Positions 55,057 through 63,203 of a stretch of DNA of 64,000 nt are shown here, one piece after another. The stretch comes from Novosphingobium sp. RL4 (GTDB lineage: Bacteria > Pseudomonadota > Alphaproteobacteria > Sphingomonadales > Sphingomonadaceae): assembly GCF_035658495.1 (NCBI RefSeq), contig NZ_CP141944.1, positions 310,001 to 374,000 of the forward strand, written 5' to 3'. Position numbers and translations under genes: made by a program. Below the pieces are notes generated by a model, which was not told the DNA's origin, ran no database searches, and saw only the letters and a program-made list of their open reading frames with translations. Every line of letters begins with the position of its first letter. The first letter of the stretch is position 1.

Positions 55057-55650
55057 TTATTCTGACTCGGTCAACGCATGTACGATGCGCTCCACCTGAT
55101 CGCGGGTTTCCGCCAGCGACGTGCCGGTATCGATGATAAAGTCGGCGCGCGCCCGCTTCTCGGCATCGGGAACCTGAAGGCCGAGAATCTGCTCGAACCT
55201 GTCTTCCGTCATGCCCGGCCGTGCCAGCACGCGCTCGCGTTGAGTCTCCGCCGGGGCCGACACGACCGCCACCGCGCCAAGGCCTCGATGGCCGCCTTTT
55301 TCGTAGAGCAGCGGAATGTCGAAGACGATCAGCGGACTCGCGCCGTGATCGCTCATGAACTGCTCGCGCATCGCCGCAACGGCAGGGTGGACGACGCCTT
55401 CCAGCCGGGAAAGAGCATCCTTGTTTCCGAAAACGGCAGCGCCCAGCTTCTGCCGCTCCACCCCGCCGGGGCCGGTCGTTCCGGGAAACGCCGCCTCGAT
55501 CGCGGGCAGGAGCGCGCCGTCCGGTCCCTGAAGCTCATGAACGGCGGCATCGGCATCGAAGACCGGCACTCCCAGTTCACGAAACATCGCTGCCACGGTC
55601 GACTTTCCCATGCCGATCGACCCGGTGAGCCCAAGGACCATCCGAGTCAT
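55057..55650 (-). CDS. coaE: Dephospho-CoA kinase
   Basis: 197 residues. P-loop GLTGSIGMGKST at 7-18, then GVPVFDADAAVHELQG and PLLYEKGGHRGL, with RVLARPGMTEDRFEQIL as the lid. Final step of coenzyme A synthesis. Start overlaps the aroE stop (ATGA). Confidence 0.96.
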   Translation of the reverse strand: MTRMVLGLTGSIGMGKSTVAAMFRELGVPVFDADAAVHELQGPDGALLPAIEAAFPGTTGPGGVERQKLGAAVFGNKDALSRLEGVVHPAVAAMREQFMSDHGASPLIVFDIPLLYEKGGHRGLGAVAVVSAPAETQRERVLARPGMTEDRFEQILGLQVPDAEKRARADFIIDTGTSLAETRDQVERIVHALTESE

Positions 55651-56504
55651 GTCAGCAGGCGCCCGCGCAATTCGGAATCATGCTCGCGCGGCGGTGTCTC
55701 ACCGAAGAAATGGGTGAAGGCGATATCGGCCTGGCCGATCAACATCGCCAGACCGTCCACGGTATCGAAGCCCGCTTCGCGCGCGGCTTTCAGGAACGGC
55801 GTATCGAGGGGGCTGGTGACGATATCGTAGGCAACGCTGCGCGGCGGAGCATGCGACAGGTCGAAGGCGAGCGGCGGCTGTCCGGTCATGCCCAGCGGGC
55901 TGGCGTTGACGATCACGTCGAAACACCGTTCGCGATCATCGAAGGCAAAATCGGTGGGTTCGGCGAAGTGGGAGAGATCGATGGCGTGATGATCGCTCTG
56001 CGTGGTGAGTTCGTCGAGCATCGTCTGCGCCTTGGCCGGATCGCGGCCGGCGAGCACGATGACGAATCCCTTTTCCGCCAGCGCCGCAACGATCGCGCGC
56101 GAGGCACCGCCCGTGCCGAGAATCCGCGCCATGCGGAACAGGTGCGTTTCTTCGAGACGCTCCCGCAGGGGCTCGAGGAAGCCCGGAGCATCGGTGTTAT
56201 AGCCGGTCAGAGTCCCGTCCTGCTCCCGCACGACGGTGTTCACCGCGCCGATCTTCGCGGCGAGGGGATCGAGCCGGTCCAGCAGCGGCAGAATCGCCAG
56301 CTTGTGCGGCATGGTGACATTGCAGCCGCGCCAGTCGGTATCGAGACGACGCTCGGCCAGATAGGCGGCAAGCCCGTCGGCGGGCACGCGATGACGATCG
56401 TAGCGTCCTTCGATTCCCAGCTTTTCGAGCCAGAATCCGTGAATCATCGGCGACTTCGACTGGACAATGGGGTCGCCGATCACTTCGGCATAAGGCAGGC
56501 TCAT
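55647..56504 (-). CDS. aroE: Shikimate dehydrogenase (NADP+)
   Basis: 285 residues. Substrate motif [12 protein letters not shown] (13-24), catalytic Lys in [13 protein letters not shown], the nucleotide motif [13 protein letters not shown], and [13 protein letters not shown]. Reduces dehydroshikimate in aromatic amino acid synthesis. Overlaps both maf and coaE by 4 bp. Confidence 0.96.
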   Translation of the reverse strand: MSLPYAEVIGDPIVQSKSPMIHGFWLEKLGIEGRYDRHRVPADGLAAYLAERRLDTDWRGCNVTMPHKLAILPLLDRLDPLAAKIGAVNTVVREQDGTLTGYNTDAPGFLEPLRERLEETHLFRMARILGTGGASRAIVAALAEKGFVIVLAGRDPAKAQTMLDELTTQSDHHAIDLSHFAEPTDFAFDDRERCFDVIVNASPLGMTGQPPLAFDLSHAPPRSVAYDIVTSPLDTPFLKAAREAGFDTVDGLAMLIGQADIAFTHFFGETPPREHDSELRGRLLT

Positions 56505-57085
56505 TTCGCGATTTCTCCCAGGCGGCGCAGCGCCGCCTGCACCTTGAGCAGCGGCATGCCGAGAATGGTGAAATAGTCCCCCTCAACCGCTTCGAAAAGC
56601 TGCACGCCGCGCGCCTCGATGCGGAATACGCCGACACAGCCGGCAACTTCGGGCCATTCGGCATCGAGATATTCGGCGATGAAGGGCTCCGACATCTCGA
56701 CCACATGCAGCGAAGCAACCGCATCCTCCGCCCAGATCACTTCGCCGTCACGCGCGAGTGCGGCCGCACTGTGGAGATTCATGATCTTGCCCGAAAAGTA
56801 GCGCAGGTGCTCCGCCGCAGATTCGCGGCTTTCCGGCTTGTCGAACCGGCGGCCGCCACATTCGACGAGGGAATCACTGCCGAGCACAAGCTGGCCGGGC
56901 GCGCCCGCCGAAACCGCGAGCGCCTTGGCCTTGGCAAGGGCGAGGGCGATCTCGGCCGGCGCCGCGCCGGACAGCTCCGCTTCGAGCGCCCGCTCATCGA
57001 CGTGAGCGGGTTGCGCGCGGAAAGGAATGGCGGCGGCTTCAAGCATGGCGCGCCGCGAGGCGCTCTGGGACGCGAGGACGATCAT
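56501..57085 (-). CDS. maf: Maf-family nucleotide pyrophosphatase
   Basis: 194 residues from ATG 57085; a TTG two codons upstream was rejected. Maf signature [56 protein letters not shown] and [12 protein letters not shown]. Hydrolyses dTTP/UTP and modified nucleotides. Between ppsR and aroE. Confidence 0.93.
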   Translation of the reverse strand: MIVLASQSASRRAMLEAAAIPFRAQPAHVDERALEAELSGAAPAEIALALAKAKALAVSAGAPGQLVLGSDSLVECGGRRFDKPESRESAAEHLRYFSGKIMNLHSAAALARDGEVIWAEDAVASLHVVEMSEPFIAEYLDAEWPEVAGCVGVFRIEARGVQLFEAVEGDYFTILGMPLLKVQAALRRLGEIAK

Positions 57086-57117
57086 CGACAATTTCCTGAG
57101 ATTCGGATTCGGCGGAT

Positions 57118-57963
57118 TCAGATGGGCTTGGGGCCAAGCGGGCCTTGCAGGCCCGAAGCCCTGCGCTCGTTATAGAGATTGATGATCGCCGCCGCCGTTT
57201 CCTCGATGGAACGGCGGGTCACGTCGATCACCGGCCAGGAATTGTCGGCGAACATGCGCCGCGCATATTTCAGCTCATCCTCGACCCTATCGGTCTTCAC
57301 GTAGTCGGTATCGGGAGACTGGCTGAGCGAGAGCAGGCGGTTGCGACGGATTTGAATCAGCCGATCAGGCGCGGTGGTAAGCCCGACCACCATGGGCCGC
57401 TTGAGCCCGAACAGGGCCGCAGGCGGCGGACTTTCGACCACGATCGGGATATTGGCGACCTTGTATCCGCGATTGGCAAGATAGATCGAAGTGGGCGTCT
57501 TGCTGGTGCGCGATACGCCCGCCAGCAGGATATCCGCTTCTTCCCATTCCTCCCAGGCGATCCCGTCGTCATGGGCGATGGTGAACTGAATCGCATCGAC
57601 ACGCGCGAAATAGGCATCGTCCAGCCGATGCTGGCGGCCGGGCCGCCCCTTGGCTTCCTGGCCGAGCAGGGCTTCCAGCGCATCCGTCACGCCATCCAGC
57701 ACGGCAATCGCCGGCAGGCCGAGAATCTGACAGCGTTCTTCCAGCTTTCCCCGCGTTTCCTCGTTCACCAGGGTGAAGAAGACGAGTCCGGGATTGGCGG
57801 CGATCTCGCCCATGATCCTGTCTAGGTGCTGCTGTGAACGGACCATCGGCCAGAAATGTCGCAGGACGTCTGAATCGTCGAACTGGGCGAGGGCCGCCTT
57901 CGCGATCATCTCGAGCGTTTCGCCGGTGGAATCCGAGAGCAAATGAAGGTGAAATCGCGCCAT
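57118..57963 (-). CDS. ppsR: Pyruvate,phosphate/water dikinase regulatory protein (DUF299)
   Basis: 281 residues. Start [28 protein letters not shown] and the P-loop-like [25 protein letters not shown] (about 148-172) define the family, a bifunctional ADP-dependent kinase and Pi-dependent phosphatase that switches PEP synthase or pyruvate phosphate dikinase. Which target is used is unknown. First gene left of oriC; Caulobacter has the same neighbour. Confidence 0.92.
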   Translation of the reverse strand: MARFHLHLLSDSTGETLEMIAKAALAQFDDSDVLRHFWPMVRSQQHLDRIMGEIAANPGLVFFTLVNEETRGKLEERCQILGLPAIAVLDGVTDALEALLGQEAKGRPGRQHRLDDAYFARVDAIQFTIAHDDGIAWEEWEEADILLAGVSRTSKTPTSIYLANRGYKVANIPIVVESPPPAALFGLKRPMVVGLTTAPDRLIQIRRNRLLSLSQSPDTDYVKTDRVEDELKYARRMFADNSWPVIDVTRRSIEETAAAIINLYNERRASGLQGPLGPKPI

Positions 57964-58016
57964 GCGAGGCTTTTCCAGGGTCTTTCACGGAAGGCGGCCG
58001 GCAGGGCGCCGGGGCC

Positions 58017-58025
58017 TGTGGATAC
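58017..58025 (-). promoter_or_regulatory. DnaA box 1
   Basis: TGTGGATAC; reverse complement GTATCCACA, one mismatch to TTATCCACA. Confidence 0.75.
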
Positions 58026-58139
58026 GTCCGGGCATAAACCACGGGACTGGTCGGTGACAACTCGGATCCCGGGTTTCCTCCCCATTGAACCGATTCAACG
58101 GGCAGACTTGCGAACATGATTCAAATCCAAATCACACCC

Positions 58140-58148
58140 TGTGGGTAA
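58140..58148 (-). promoter_or_regulatory. DnaA box 2
   Basis: TGTGGGTAA; reverse complement TTACCCACA, one mismatch to TTATCCACA. Followed by a further partial box (TTATCCCTG on the minus strand, 58149-58157). Confidence 0.65.
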
Positions 58149-58248
58149 CAGGGATAAAGAGTCTTTGACTCAGACTCCATCGAGAGTCGCTTCGCAGATT
58201 TGAACCTGTTCACCGTGGAATAATTCGGGCAAGATTCAATCGTCCCCG

Positions 58249-58257
58249 ATATCCACA
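58249..58257 (+). promoter_or_regulatory. DnaA box 3
   Basis: ATATCCACA, one mismatch to TTATCCACA. It lies 26 bp before the AT-rich tract, on the opposite strand to boxes 1 and 2. Confidence 0.75.
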
Positions 58258-58319
58258 GGACCAACAGACTCCATCATCCTTCTAAGAATCTTTATTTTTT
58301 TGATCGGACCTGAATCTCG

Positions 58320-59345
58320 ATGCCTGGCCTCCTTCTCGAAAACCTGCGCGGAACGAACACGAGCAAGCGCCCGATCTGGCTGATGCGCCAGGCCGGAAGA
58401 TACCTTCCCGAATACCGCGCCCTTCGCGCCGAAAAGGGCGGATTCCTCGCGCTCGTCTATGATACCGACGCTGCGGCCGAAATTACGCTCCAGCCCATCC
58501 GCCGCTTCGGATTCGACGGCGCGATCCTCTTCTCGGACATCCTCATCGTCCCTTACGCGATGGGACAGGATCTGCAGTTCCTTGCCGGTGAAGGCCCAAA
58601 GCTGACTCCACGCCTGGTCGATCACGCGCTGGTGAATCTCACCGCCGTTCCCGAGCGCCTGACTCCCATCTACGAAACCGTCCGCAAAGTCCGCGCCGGA
58701 CTCGAATCCGACAAGACCATGCTCGGCTTCGCCGGAAGTCCGTGGACTGTCGCAACCTACATGTGCGCAGGCGAAGGCAGCCGGGATCAGCATGAGACGC
58801 GGGCAATGGCCTATCGCGACCCTGCGGCGTTCGAGGCGATCATCCAGGCTATCGTGGGGGTGACTGTCGAATATCTCAGTGGCCAGATCGAAGCCGGAGC
58901 GGAAGCCGTCCAGCTCTTCGATTCATGGGCCGGATCACTCTCTCCCGCCCAATTCGAACGTTGGGTCATTGCCCCCAATGCGAAGATCGTATCCGAGATG
59001 AAAGCACGCCATCCCGAGACTCCGGTCATCGGATTCCCAAAGGGGGCCGGCGAAAAATTACCGGCATACGCCCGTGAAACCGGAGTCGACGCGGTTGGAA
59101 TCGATGAAACGATAGACCCGGTCTGGGCGGCGAGAGAGCTTCCCGCCGGGCTTCCGGTGCAAGGGAATCTCGATCCGCTTCTCCTGCTTTCGGGTGGGAA
59201 CGATCTCGAGATTCAGACTCACCGCGTGCTCGATGCTTTCGCCGACCGGCCGCATGTCTTCAATCTCGGACACGGCATCGGCCAGTTCACGCCGATCGAA
59301 AATGTCGAGCGACTGCTAGGCATCGTGCGCGCCTGGTCGCGGTAG
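58320..59345 (+). CDS. hemE: Uroporphyrinogen decarboxylase
   Basis: 341 residues. MRQAGRYLPEYRALRAEKG (22-40), GFAGSPWTVATYM and HGIGQFTPIENVERLL are diagnostic. Converts uroporphyrinogen III to coproporphyrinogen III in heme synthesis. The start codon has no clear ribosome site. The gene is loaded with GANTC sites (15 in 1026 bp). Adjacent to oriC as in Caulobacter, where hemE transcription reaches from the origin. Confidence 0.97.
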   Translation: MPGLLLENLRGTNTSKRPIWLMRQAGRYLPEYRALRAEKGGFLALVYDTDAAAEITLQPIRRFGFDGAILFSDILIVPYAMGQDLQFLAGEGPKLTPRLVDHALVNLTAVPERLTPIYETVRKVRAGLESDKTMLGFAGSPWTVATYMCAGEGSRDQHETRAMAYRDPAAFEAIIQAIVGVTVEYLSGQIEAGAEAVQLFDSWAGSLSPAQFERWVIAPNAKIVSEMKARHPETPVIGFPKGAGEKLPAYARETGVDAVGIDETIDPVWAARELPAGLPVQGNLDPLLLLSGGNDLEIQTHRVLDAFADRPHVFNLGHGIGQFTPIENVERLLGIVRAWSR

Positions 59346-59473
59346 AATCCGCGCCAAAACGACCAACCGCCTGACTCGCCCCGGAATCGGCTTGCCCGAA
59401 TCCGGGCGAGCGTGCAGGAGGTCGCCTTCCGGATTCATCGAGACTCGTGCTGCCCATGCAGGAAGTGCTTTCC

Positions 59474-59899
59474 ATGCTTTATCTCTGGCTCAAGGCCGGA
59501 CACGTCATTTTCGTGATCTTCTGGATGGCCGGCCTGTTCATGCTGCCGCGCTATTTCGTCTACCATCAGGAATCAGAGCCCGGCTCGGCCGAAGAAGCGC
59601 GCTGGATCGATCGCGAATCCAAGCTTCGCAAGATCATCCTCACCCCGTCGCTGGTCCTGGTATGGGTGCTCGGCATCGCTACCGCCTCTGCGATGGGGGC
59701 ATGGAGCGAAGGCTGGCTTCATACCAAGCTGCTCTTCGTACTGGGCCTGTCGGGCTACCATGGGTGGTTGGTCGGTTACGGCAAGAAGCTGGCAAAGGGC
59801 GAACGGCCGCTAACGGGCCGGAAACTGCGCCTGCTCAATGAAATTCCCGGACTTGCAGCAGTAGTGATCGTTATTCTGGTGGTCGTGAAGCCGTTCTGA
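59474..59899 (+). CDS. hemJ: Protoporphyrinogen IX oxidase HemJ (CopD-like)
   Basis: 141 residues from ATG 59474, chosen because AGGAAG lies eight bases upstream; GTG 59447 and ATG 59456 are alternatives. Four membrane helices; conserved LKAGHVIFVIFWMAGLFMLPRYFVYH with heme-ligand histidine, and ESKLRKIILTPSLVLVW. Oxidises protoporphyrinogen IX, a later step of the pathway that hemE serves. Confidence 0.9.
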   Translation: MLYLWLKAGHVIFVIFWMAGLFMLPRYFVYHQESEPGSAEEARWIDRESKLRKIILTPSLVLVWVLGIATASAMGAWSEGWLHTKLLFVLGLSGYHGWLVGYGKKLAKGERPLTGRKLRLLNEIPGLAAVVIVILVVVKPF

Positions 59900-60136
59900 C
59901 GATCGGGCGATTCATCGTCCAAAAGCATCACTTGCCGCTCGGGCACTGCGGGAATCTCGATTCAGCCCGGCCACACGCCGTCCCGCAGATGACTCGTTGA
60001 CCCAAAGCTGCCCAGAGCTTATCTGAGCCTTGTTCCGGCACAGGGCGGCGAGCCCTTTCGCTTGCCCGGATCCGCTTTCCCCAAGCCCAACGATCCCGCC
60101 GGCCGACACCCATTTTCCATCCGGAATCCAGACAAG

Positions 60137-61393
60137 ATGCACCTTAAAGAACTCAAGAAGAAAACGTCGGCCGATCTGGTCGAAATGGCCGAGGAACTCG
60201 GCGTGGAAGGCGCGTCGACGCTGCGCCGCCAGGACCTCATGTTCGCCATCCTCAAGGAAGTGGCTGAAGACGGTGAGGAAATCATCGGGCAGGGCACCAT
60301 AGAGGTTCTCACCGATGGCTTCGGCTTCCTGCGCAGCCCCGAGGCGAATTATCTTGCCGGTCCTGACGATATCTACGTCTCGCCCAACCAGGTCCGTAAA
60401 TGGGGCCTGCGCACCGGCGATACCGTCGAAGGCGAGATCCGTGCTCCCCGCGACGGCGAGCGTTACTTCGCCATCACCAAGCTCATCAGCGTCAACTTCG
60501 ACGATCCCGACGTGGTGCGCCACCGCGTCAACTTCGACAACCTGACACCGCTCTACCCCGATCAGCGCCTGAAGCTCGACAGCCTCGACCCCACGGTCAA
60601 GGACAAGTCGGCCCGCGTGATCGATCTCATTTCGCCGCAGGGCAAGGGCCAGCGCGCCCTGATCGTGGCCCCGCCGCGCACCGGCAAAACCGTGCTGTTG
60701 CAGAACATGGCCAAGGCCATCACTGACAACCATCCGGAAGTCTTCCTTCTCGTGCTGCTCGTCGACGAGCGCCCGGAAGAAGTCACCGACATGCAGCGCT
60801 CGGTGAAGGGCGAGGTCATCTCCTCCACCTTCGACGAACCCGCCCAGCGCCACGTCCAGGTCGCCGAAATGGTGATCGAGAAGGCCAAGCGCCTCGTCGA
60901 GCACAAGCGCGACGTCGTGATCCTGCTGGACTCGATCACCCGTCTCGGCCGCGCCTACAACACCGTGGTGCCCAGCTCGGGGAAGGTGCTGACCGGTGGT
61001 GTCGACGCCAACGCCCTGCAGCGCCCCAAGCGCTTCTTCGGCGCCGCGCGCAACATCGAGGAGGGCGGTTCGCTCTCGATCATCGCTACGGCCCTGATCG
61101 ACACCGGCAGCCGCATGGACGAAGTCATCTTCGAAGAGTTCAAGGGCACCGGTAACTCGGAAATCGTCCTTGATCGCAAGGTGGCGGACAAGCGCATCTT
61201 CCCGGCGCTCGATGTCGGCAAGTCGGGCACCCGCAAGGAAGAGCTGCTGGTTCCCAAGGACCAGCTCACCAAGATGTGGGTCCTTCGCCGTATTCTCATG
61301 CAGATGGGCACCGTCGATGCGATGGAGTTCCTGCTCGACAAGATGAAGGACTCGAAGACCAACGAGGACTTCTTCTCGACGATGAACCAGTAA
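60137..61393 (+). CDS. rho: Transcription termination factor Rho
   Basis: 418 residues from ATG 60137 ([22 protein letters not shown]); a longer start at 60062 is rejected. RNA-binding domain ([29 protein letters not shown] form), Walker [13 protein letters not shown] near 178, Walker [18 protein letters not shown], and the Q/R loops. Hexameric helicase that ends transcripts. The 237-bp leader (59900-60136) holds no gene and may allow Rho autoregulation. Confidence 0.98.
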   Translation: MHLKELKKKTSADLVEMAEELGVEGASTLRRQDLMFAILKEVAEDGEEIIGQGTIEVLTDGFGFLRSPEANYLAGPDDIYVSPNQVRKWGLRTGDTVEGEIRAPRDGERYFAITKLISVNFDDPDVVRHRVNFDNLTPLYPDQRLKLDSLDPTVKDKSARVIDLISPQGKGQRALIVAPPRTGKTVLLQNMAKAITDNHPEVFLLVLLVDERPEEVTDMQRSVKGEVISSTFDEPAQRHVQVAEMVIEKAKRLVEHKRDVVILLDSITRLGRAYNTVVPSSGKVLTGGVDANALQRPKRFFGAARNIEEGGSLSIIATALIDTGSRMDEVIFEEFKGTGNSEIVLDRKVADKRIFPALDVGKSGTRKEELLVPKDQLTKMWVLRRILMQMGTVDAMEFLLDKMKDSKTNEDFFSTMNQ

Positions 61394-61408
61394 GCGGGGA
61401 GTCCCGGC

Positions 61409-62122
61409 TTGAGCATCCTGCAGACACTTGTCGCTACCTCCTCGATGGGAGGTCCGGCGGAGATCTGGCAGCATATCGTCAACGATTTCTCGAACCTTGG
61501 GACGCCGGCAGCCATGTCGGCGTTCCTTCAGGTGCTGATGATCGACGTGGTATTGGCGGGCGACAATGCCATCGTCGTCGGCGCCCTGGCAGCGGGGCTT
61601 CCTGCCGACCAGCGCAAGAAGGTCATCGCCATCGGCGTGATCGCAGCGTTGGTGCTGCGCATCGGTTTCGCGCTTGTCGTGACCTGGCTGCTCGGCCTTG
61701 TCGGGCTGATCTTCGCTGGCGGATTGCTGCTGCTCTGGGTCGCGTGGAAGATGTACCGCGAGCTTCACGGCGGTGAACATTCCCCCGGCTCACCGGAAAT
61801 CGAGGGTGACGAGAGTTCCGGCCTCAAGCCTGCCAAGAGCTTTGCCGGAGCGGCAATTTCGGTTGCGGTGGCGGACATCTCGATGTCGATCGACAACGTG
61901 CTCGGCGTAGCCGGCGCGGCGCGCGATCATCCCGGCATCCTGATCGTGGGCCTGGTCTTCGCAGTGGCCCTCATGGGCGTCGCCGCGAACTTCATTGCGC
62001 GCTACATCGAACGCTATCGCTGGATAGCCTGGATCGGCCTTGCGGTGATCCTCTATGTGGCGGCAAAGATGATCTATGAGGGGTGGGTAGACCCGCAGCT
62101 CGGGATCATCACGCTGATCTGA
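61409..62122 (+). CDS. TerC-family integral membrane protein
   Basis: 237 residues. TTG 61409 with GGGGAG upstream is the likely start; ATG 61445 is possible. Seven hydrophobic segments with the family's acidic motifs VVLAGDNAIVVGALAAGLP and SMSIDNVLGVAGAA. TerC relatives are linked to tellurite resistance, and the YceF/YkoY branch to manganese export that metalates secreted enzymes; the ion is unproven. 15 bp after rho. Confidence 0.87.
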   Translation: MSILQTLVATSSMGGPAEIWQHIVNDFSNLGTPAAMSAFLQVLMIDVVLAGDNAIVVGALAAGLPADQRKKVIAIGVIAALVLRIGFALVVTWLLGLVGLIFAGGLLLLWVAWKMYRELHGGEHSPGSPEIEGDESSGLKPAKSFAGAAISVAVADISMSIDNVLGVAGAARDHPGILIVGLVFAVALMGVAANFIARYIERYRWIAWIGLAVILYVAAKMIYEGWVDPQLGIITLI

Positions 62123-62128
62123 CGAATG

Positions 62129-62162
62129 AAAAGGGCCCGGATTTCCGGGCCCTTTTCTTTTT
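62129..62162 (+). terminator. Intrinsic terminator after the TerC-family gene
   Basis: AAAAGGGCCCGG / CCGGGCCCTTTT around an ATTT loop, then CTTTTT. Ends the hemE-side transcription block. Confidence 0.93.
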
Positions 62163-62209
62163 GATCGATGTTCCGGAGACGATTGCCCCTCACAGGCTCT
62201 CCAATTCGT

Positions 62210-63178
62210 TCAAGGCACCAGCACCGTGGACCCTGTGGTAGCCCGGCTCTCCAGCGCGCGGTGGGCCTCGGCGGCATCCTCCAACCGGTAGGTCTGGCCG
62301 ATATGGGGCCTGAGAATCCCGGCGGCGATCCGGTCGAACAGCTTCCCTGCGCTGACGGCGAGCTGCTCCGGCGTGGCGATGTAGTCGGCAAGGGTCGGGC
62401 GGGTGAGGTAGATCGATCCCGCTTTCATCAGGTCCAGCGGCGCAATCGCGGGAACCGGTCCCGAGGCATTTCCGTAAGTCACCATGAATCCGCGCTTGCG
62501 GAGCGAAGCGAGCGATGCGGACCAGGATGCCGCGCCGACGCCGTCATAGACCACATGGCACATCTCGCCCCTGGTGATCTCGCGGATGGCTTCGGGCAAT
62601 TCGCTGAAATCGCAATGGAGGGAGTGCTCGCCTGGAACCTGCGCCGCCTTTTCGGCGCTGCCCGAGTGGGCGATCACGGTTGCGCCTTTATCCAGCAGCC
62701 ATGGCACCAGTAGCGAACCGACTCCCCCGGCCGCCGAATGCACCAGTGCGACATCGCCCTTTCCGGCGGCATATGTCTCTTCCGCGAGATAGCAGGCGGT
62801 GAGTCCCTTGAGCATGACGGCTGCCGCAATCTCCGGAGCGATCGTGTCGGGGATGGGCATGGCCTGCGCCGCCTTCACAATGCGGTGCGTGGCATAGGCC
62901 CCGCCGGCATAAGTCGTGCCGACACGCTCACCCGGCGAAAAGCCGGCCACGTCGGTGCCAAGCGCGATGATCCTTCCGACGCTTTCCGATCCGAGCTTGA
63001 TCGGCAACGGGTCGGCATAGAGTCCCTTGCGGTAGTAAGTGTCGATGAAGTTGAGTCCGACCGCTTCGGTCTCGATCAGCAATTCGCCGGGACCGGGGCA
63101 GGGGACTTCGAAATCCTCCCGCTCGATCACTTCGGGGCCGCCATGGCTTCGGGCGATCATCCTGTATCCGGTGGTCAT
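62210..63178 (-). CDS. NADPH:quinone oxidoreductase (zinc-independent MDR family)
   Basis: 322 residues. GLNFIDTYYRKGLY, AAAVMLKGLTACYL and the nucleotide fold (VALVHSAAGGVGSLLVPWLLDKGATVIAHSGS) are typical of the quinone oxidoreductase branch, with no zinc-binding cysteine set. Reduces quinones or enones in the cytoplasm. Convergent with the TerC gene. Confidence 0.9.
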   Translation of the reverse strand: MTTGYRMIARSHGGPEVIEREDFEVPCPGPGELLIETEAVGLNFIDTYYRKGLYADPLPIKLGSESVGRIIALGTDVAGFSPGERVGTTYAGGAYATHRIVKAAQAMPIPDTIAPEIAAAVMLKGLTACYLAEETYAAGKGDVALVHSAAGGVGSLLVPWLLDKGATVIAHSGSAEKAAQVPGEHSLHCDFSELPEAIREITRGEMCHVVYDGVGAASWSASLASLRKRGFMVTYGNASGPVPAIAPLDLMKAGSIYLTRPTLADYIATPEQLAVSAGKLFDRIAAGILRPHIGQTYRLEDAAEAHRALESRATTGSTVLVP

Positions 63179-63203
63179 GTTGGCAAGTCCTTGGAATTTG
63201 CGT

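Larger units (their letters stand above)
58092..58316. repeat. Ten GANTC (CcrM) sites within oriC
   Basis: Sites start at 58092, 58118, 58159, 58167, 58173, 58184, 58233, 58267, 58286 and 58312. Four fall in 30 bp as two inverted pairs: GAGTC-TTT-GACTC (58159-58171) and GACTC-CATCGA-GAGTC (58173-58188). Chance expectation for 225 bp is about one. Confidence 0.9.
57964..58319. other. Chromosomal replication origin (oriC)
   Basis: 356 bp of non-coding DNA between divergent ppsR and hemE. Genes to the left (back to 51.5 kb) run leftward and to the right (to 62.1 kb) run rightward, as expected for two replichores. Three near-consensus DnaA boxes (58017, 58140, 58249) and an AT-rich tract (58283-58301) that could be the unwinding element are present. 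Repeats: GATTCAA at 58092, 58118 and 58233, and CAGACTCCATC at 58171 and 58265. Ten GANTC sites lie in 58092-58316. No TTAA (CtrA half-site) is present, unlike the Caulobacter origin. Confidence 0.87.

Noticed and set aside
58291..58301. T-rich tract before hemE as an intrinsic terminator
   Set aside because: No stem precedes it on either strand; it fits better as the AT-rich part of oriC.
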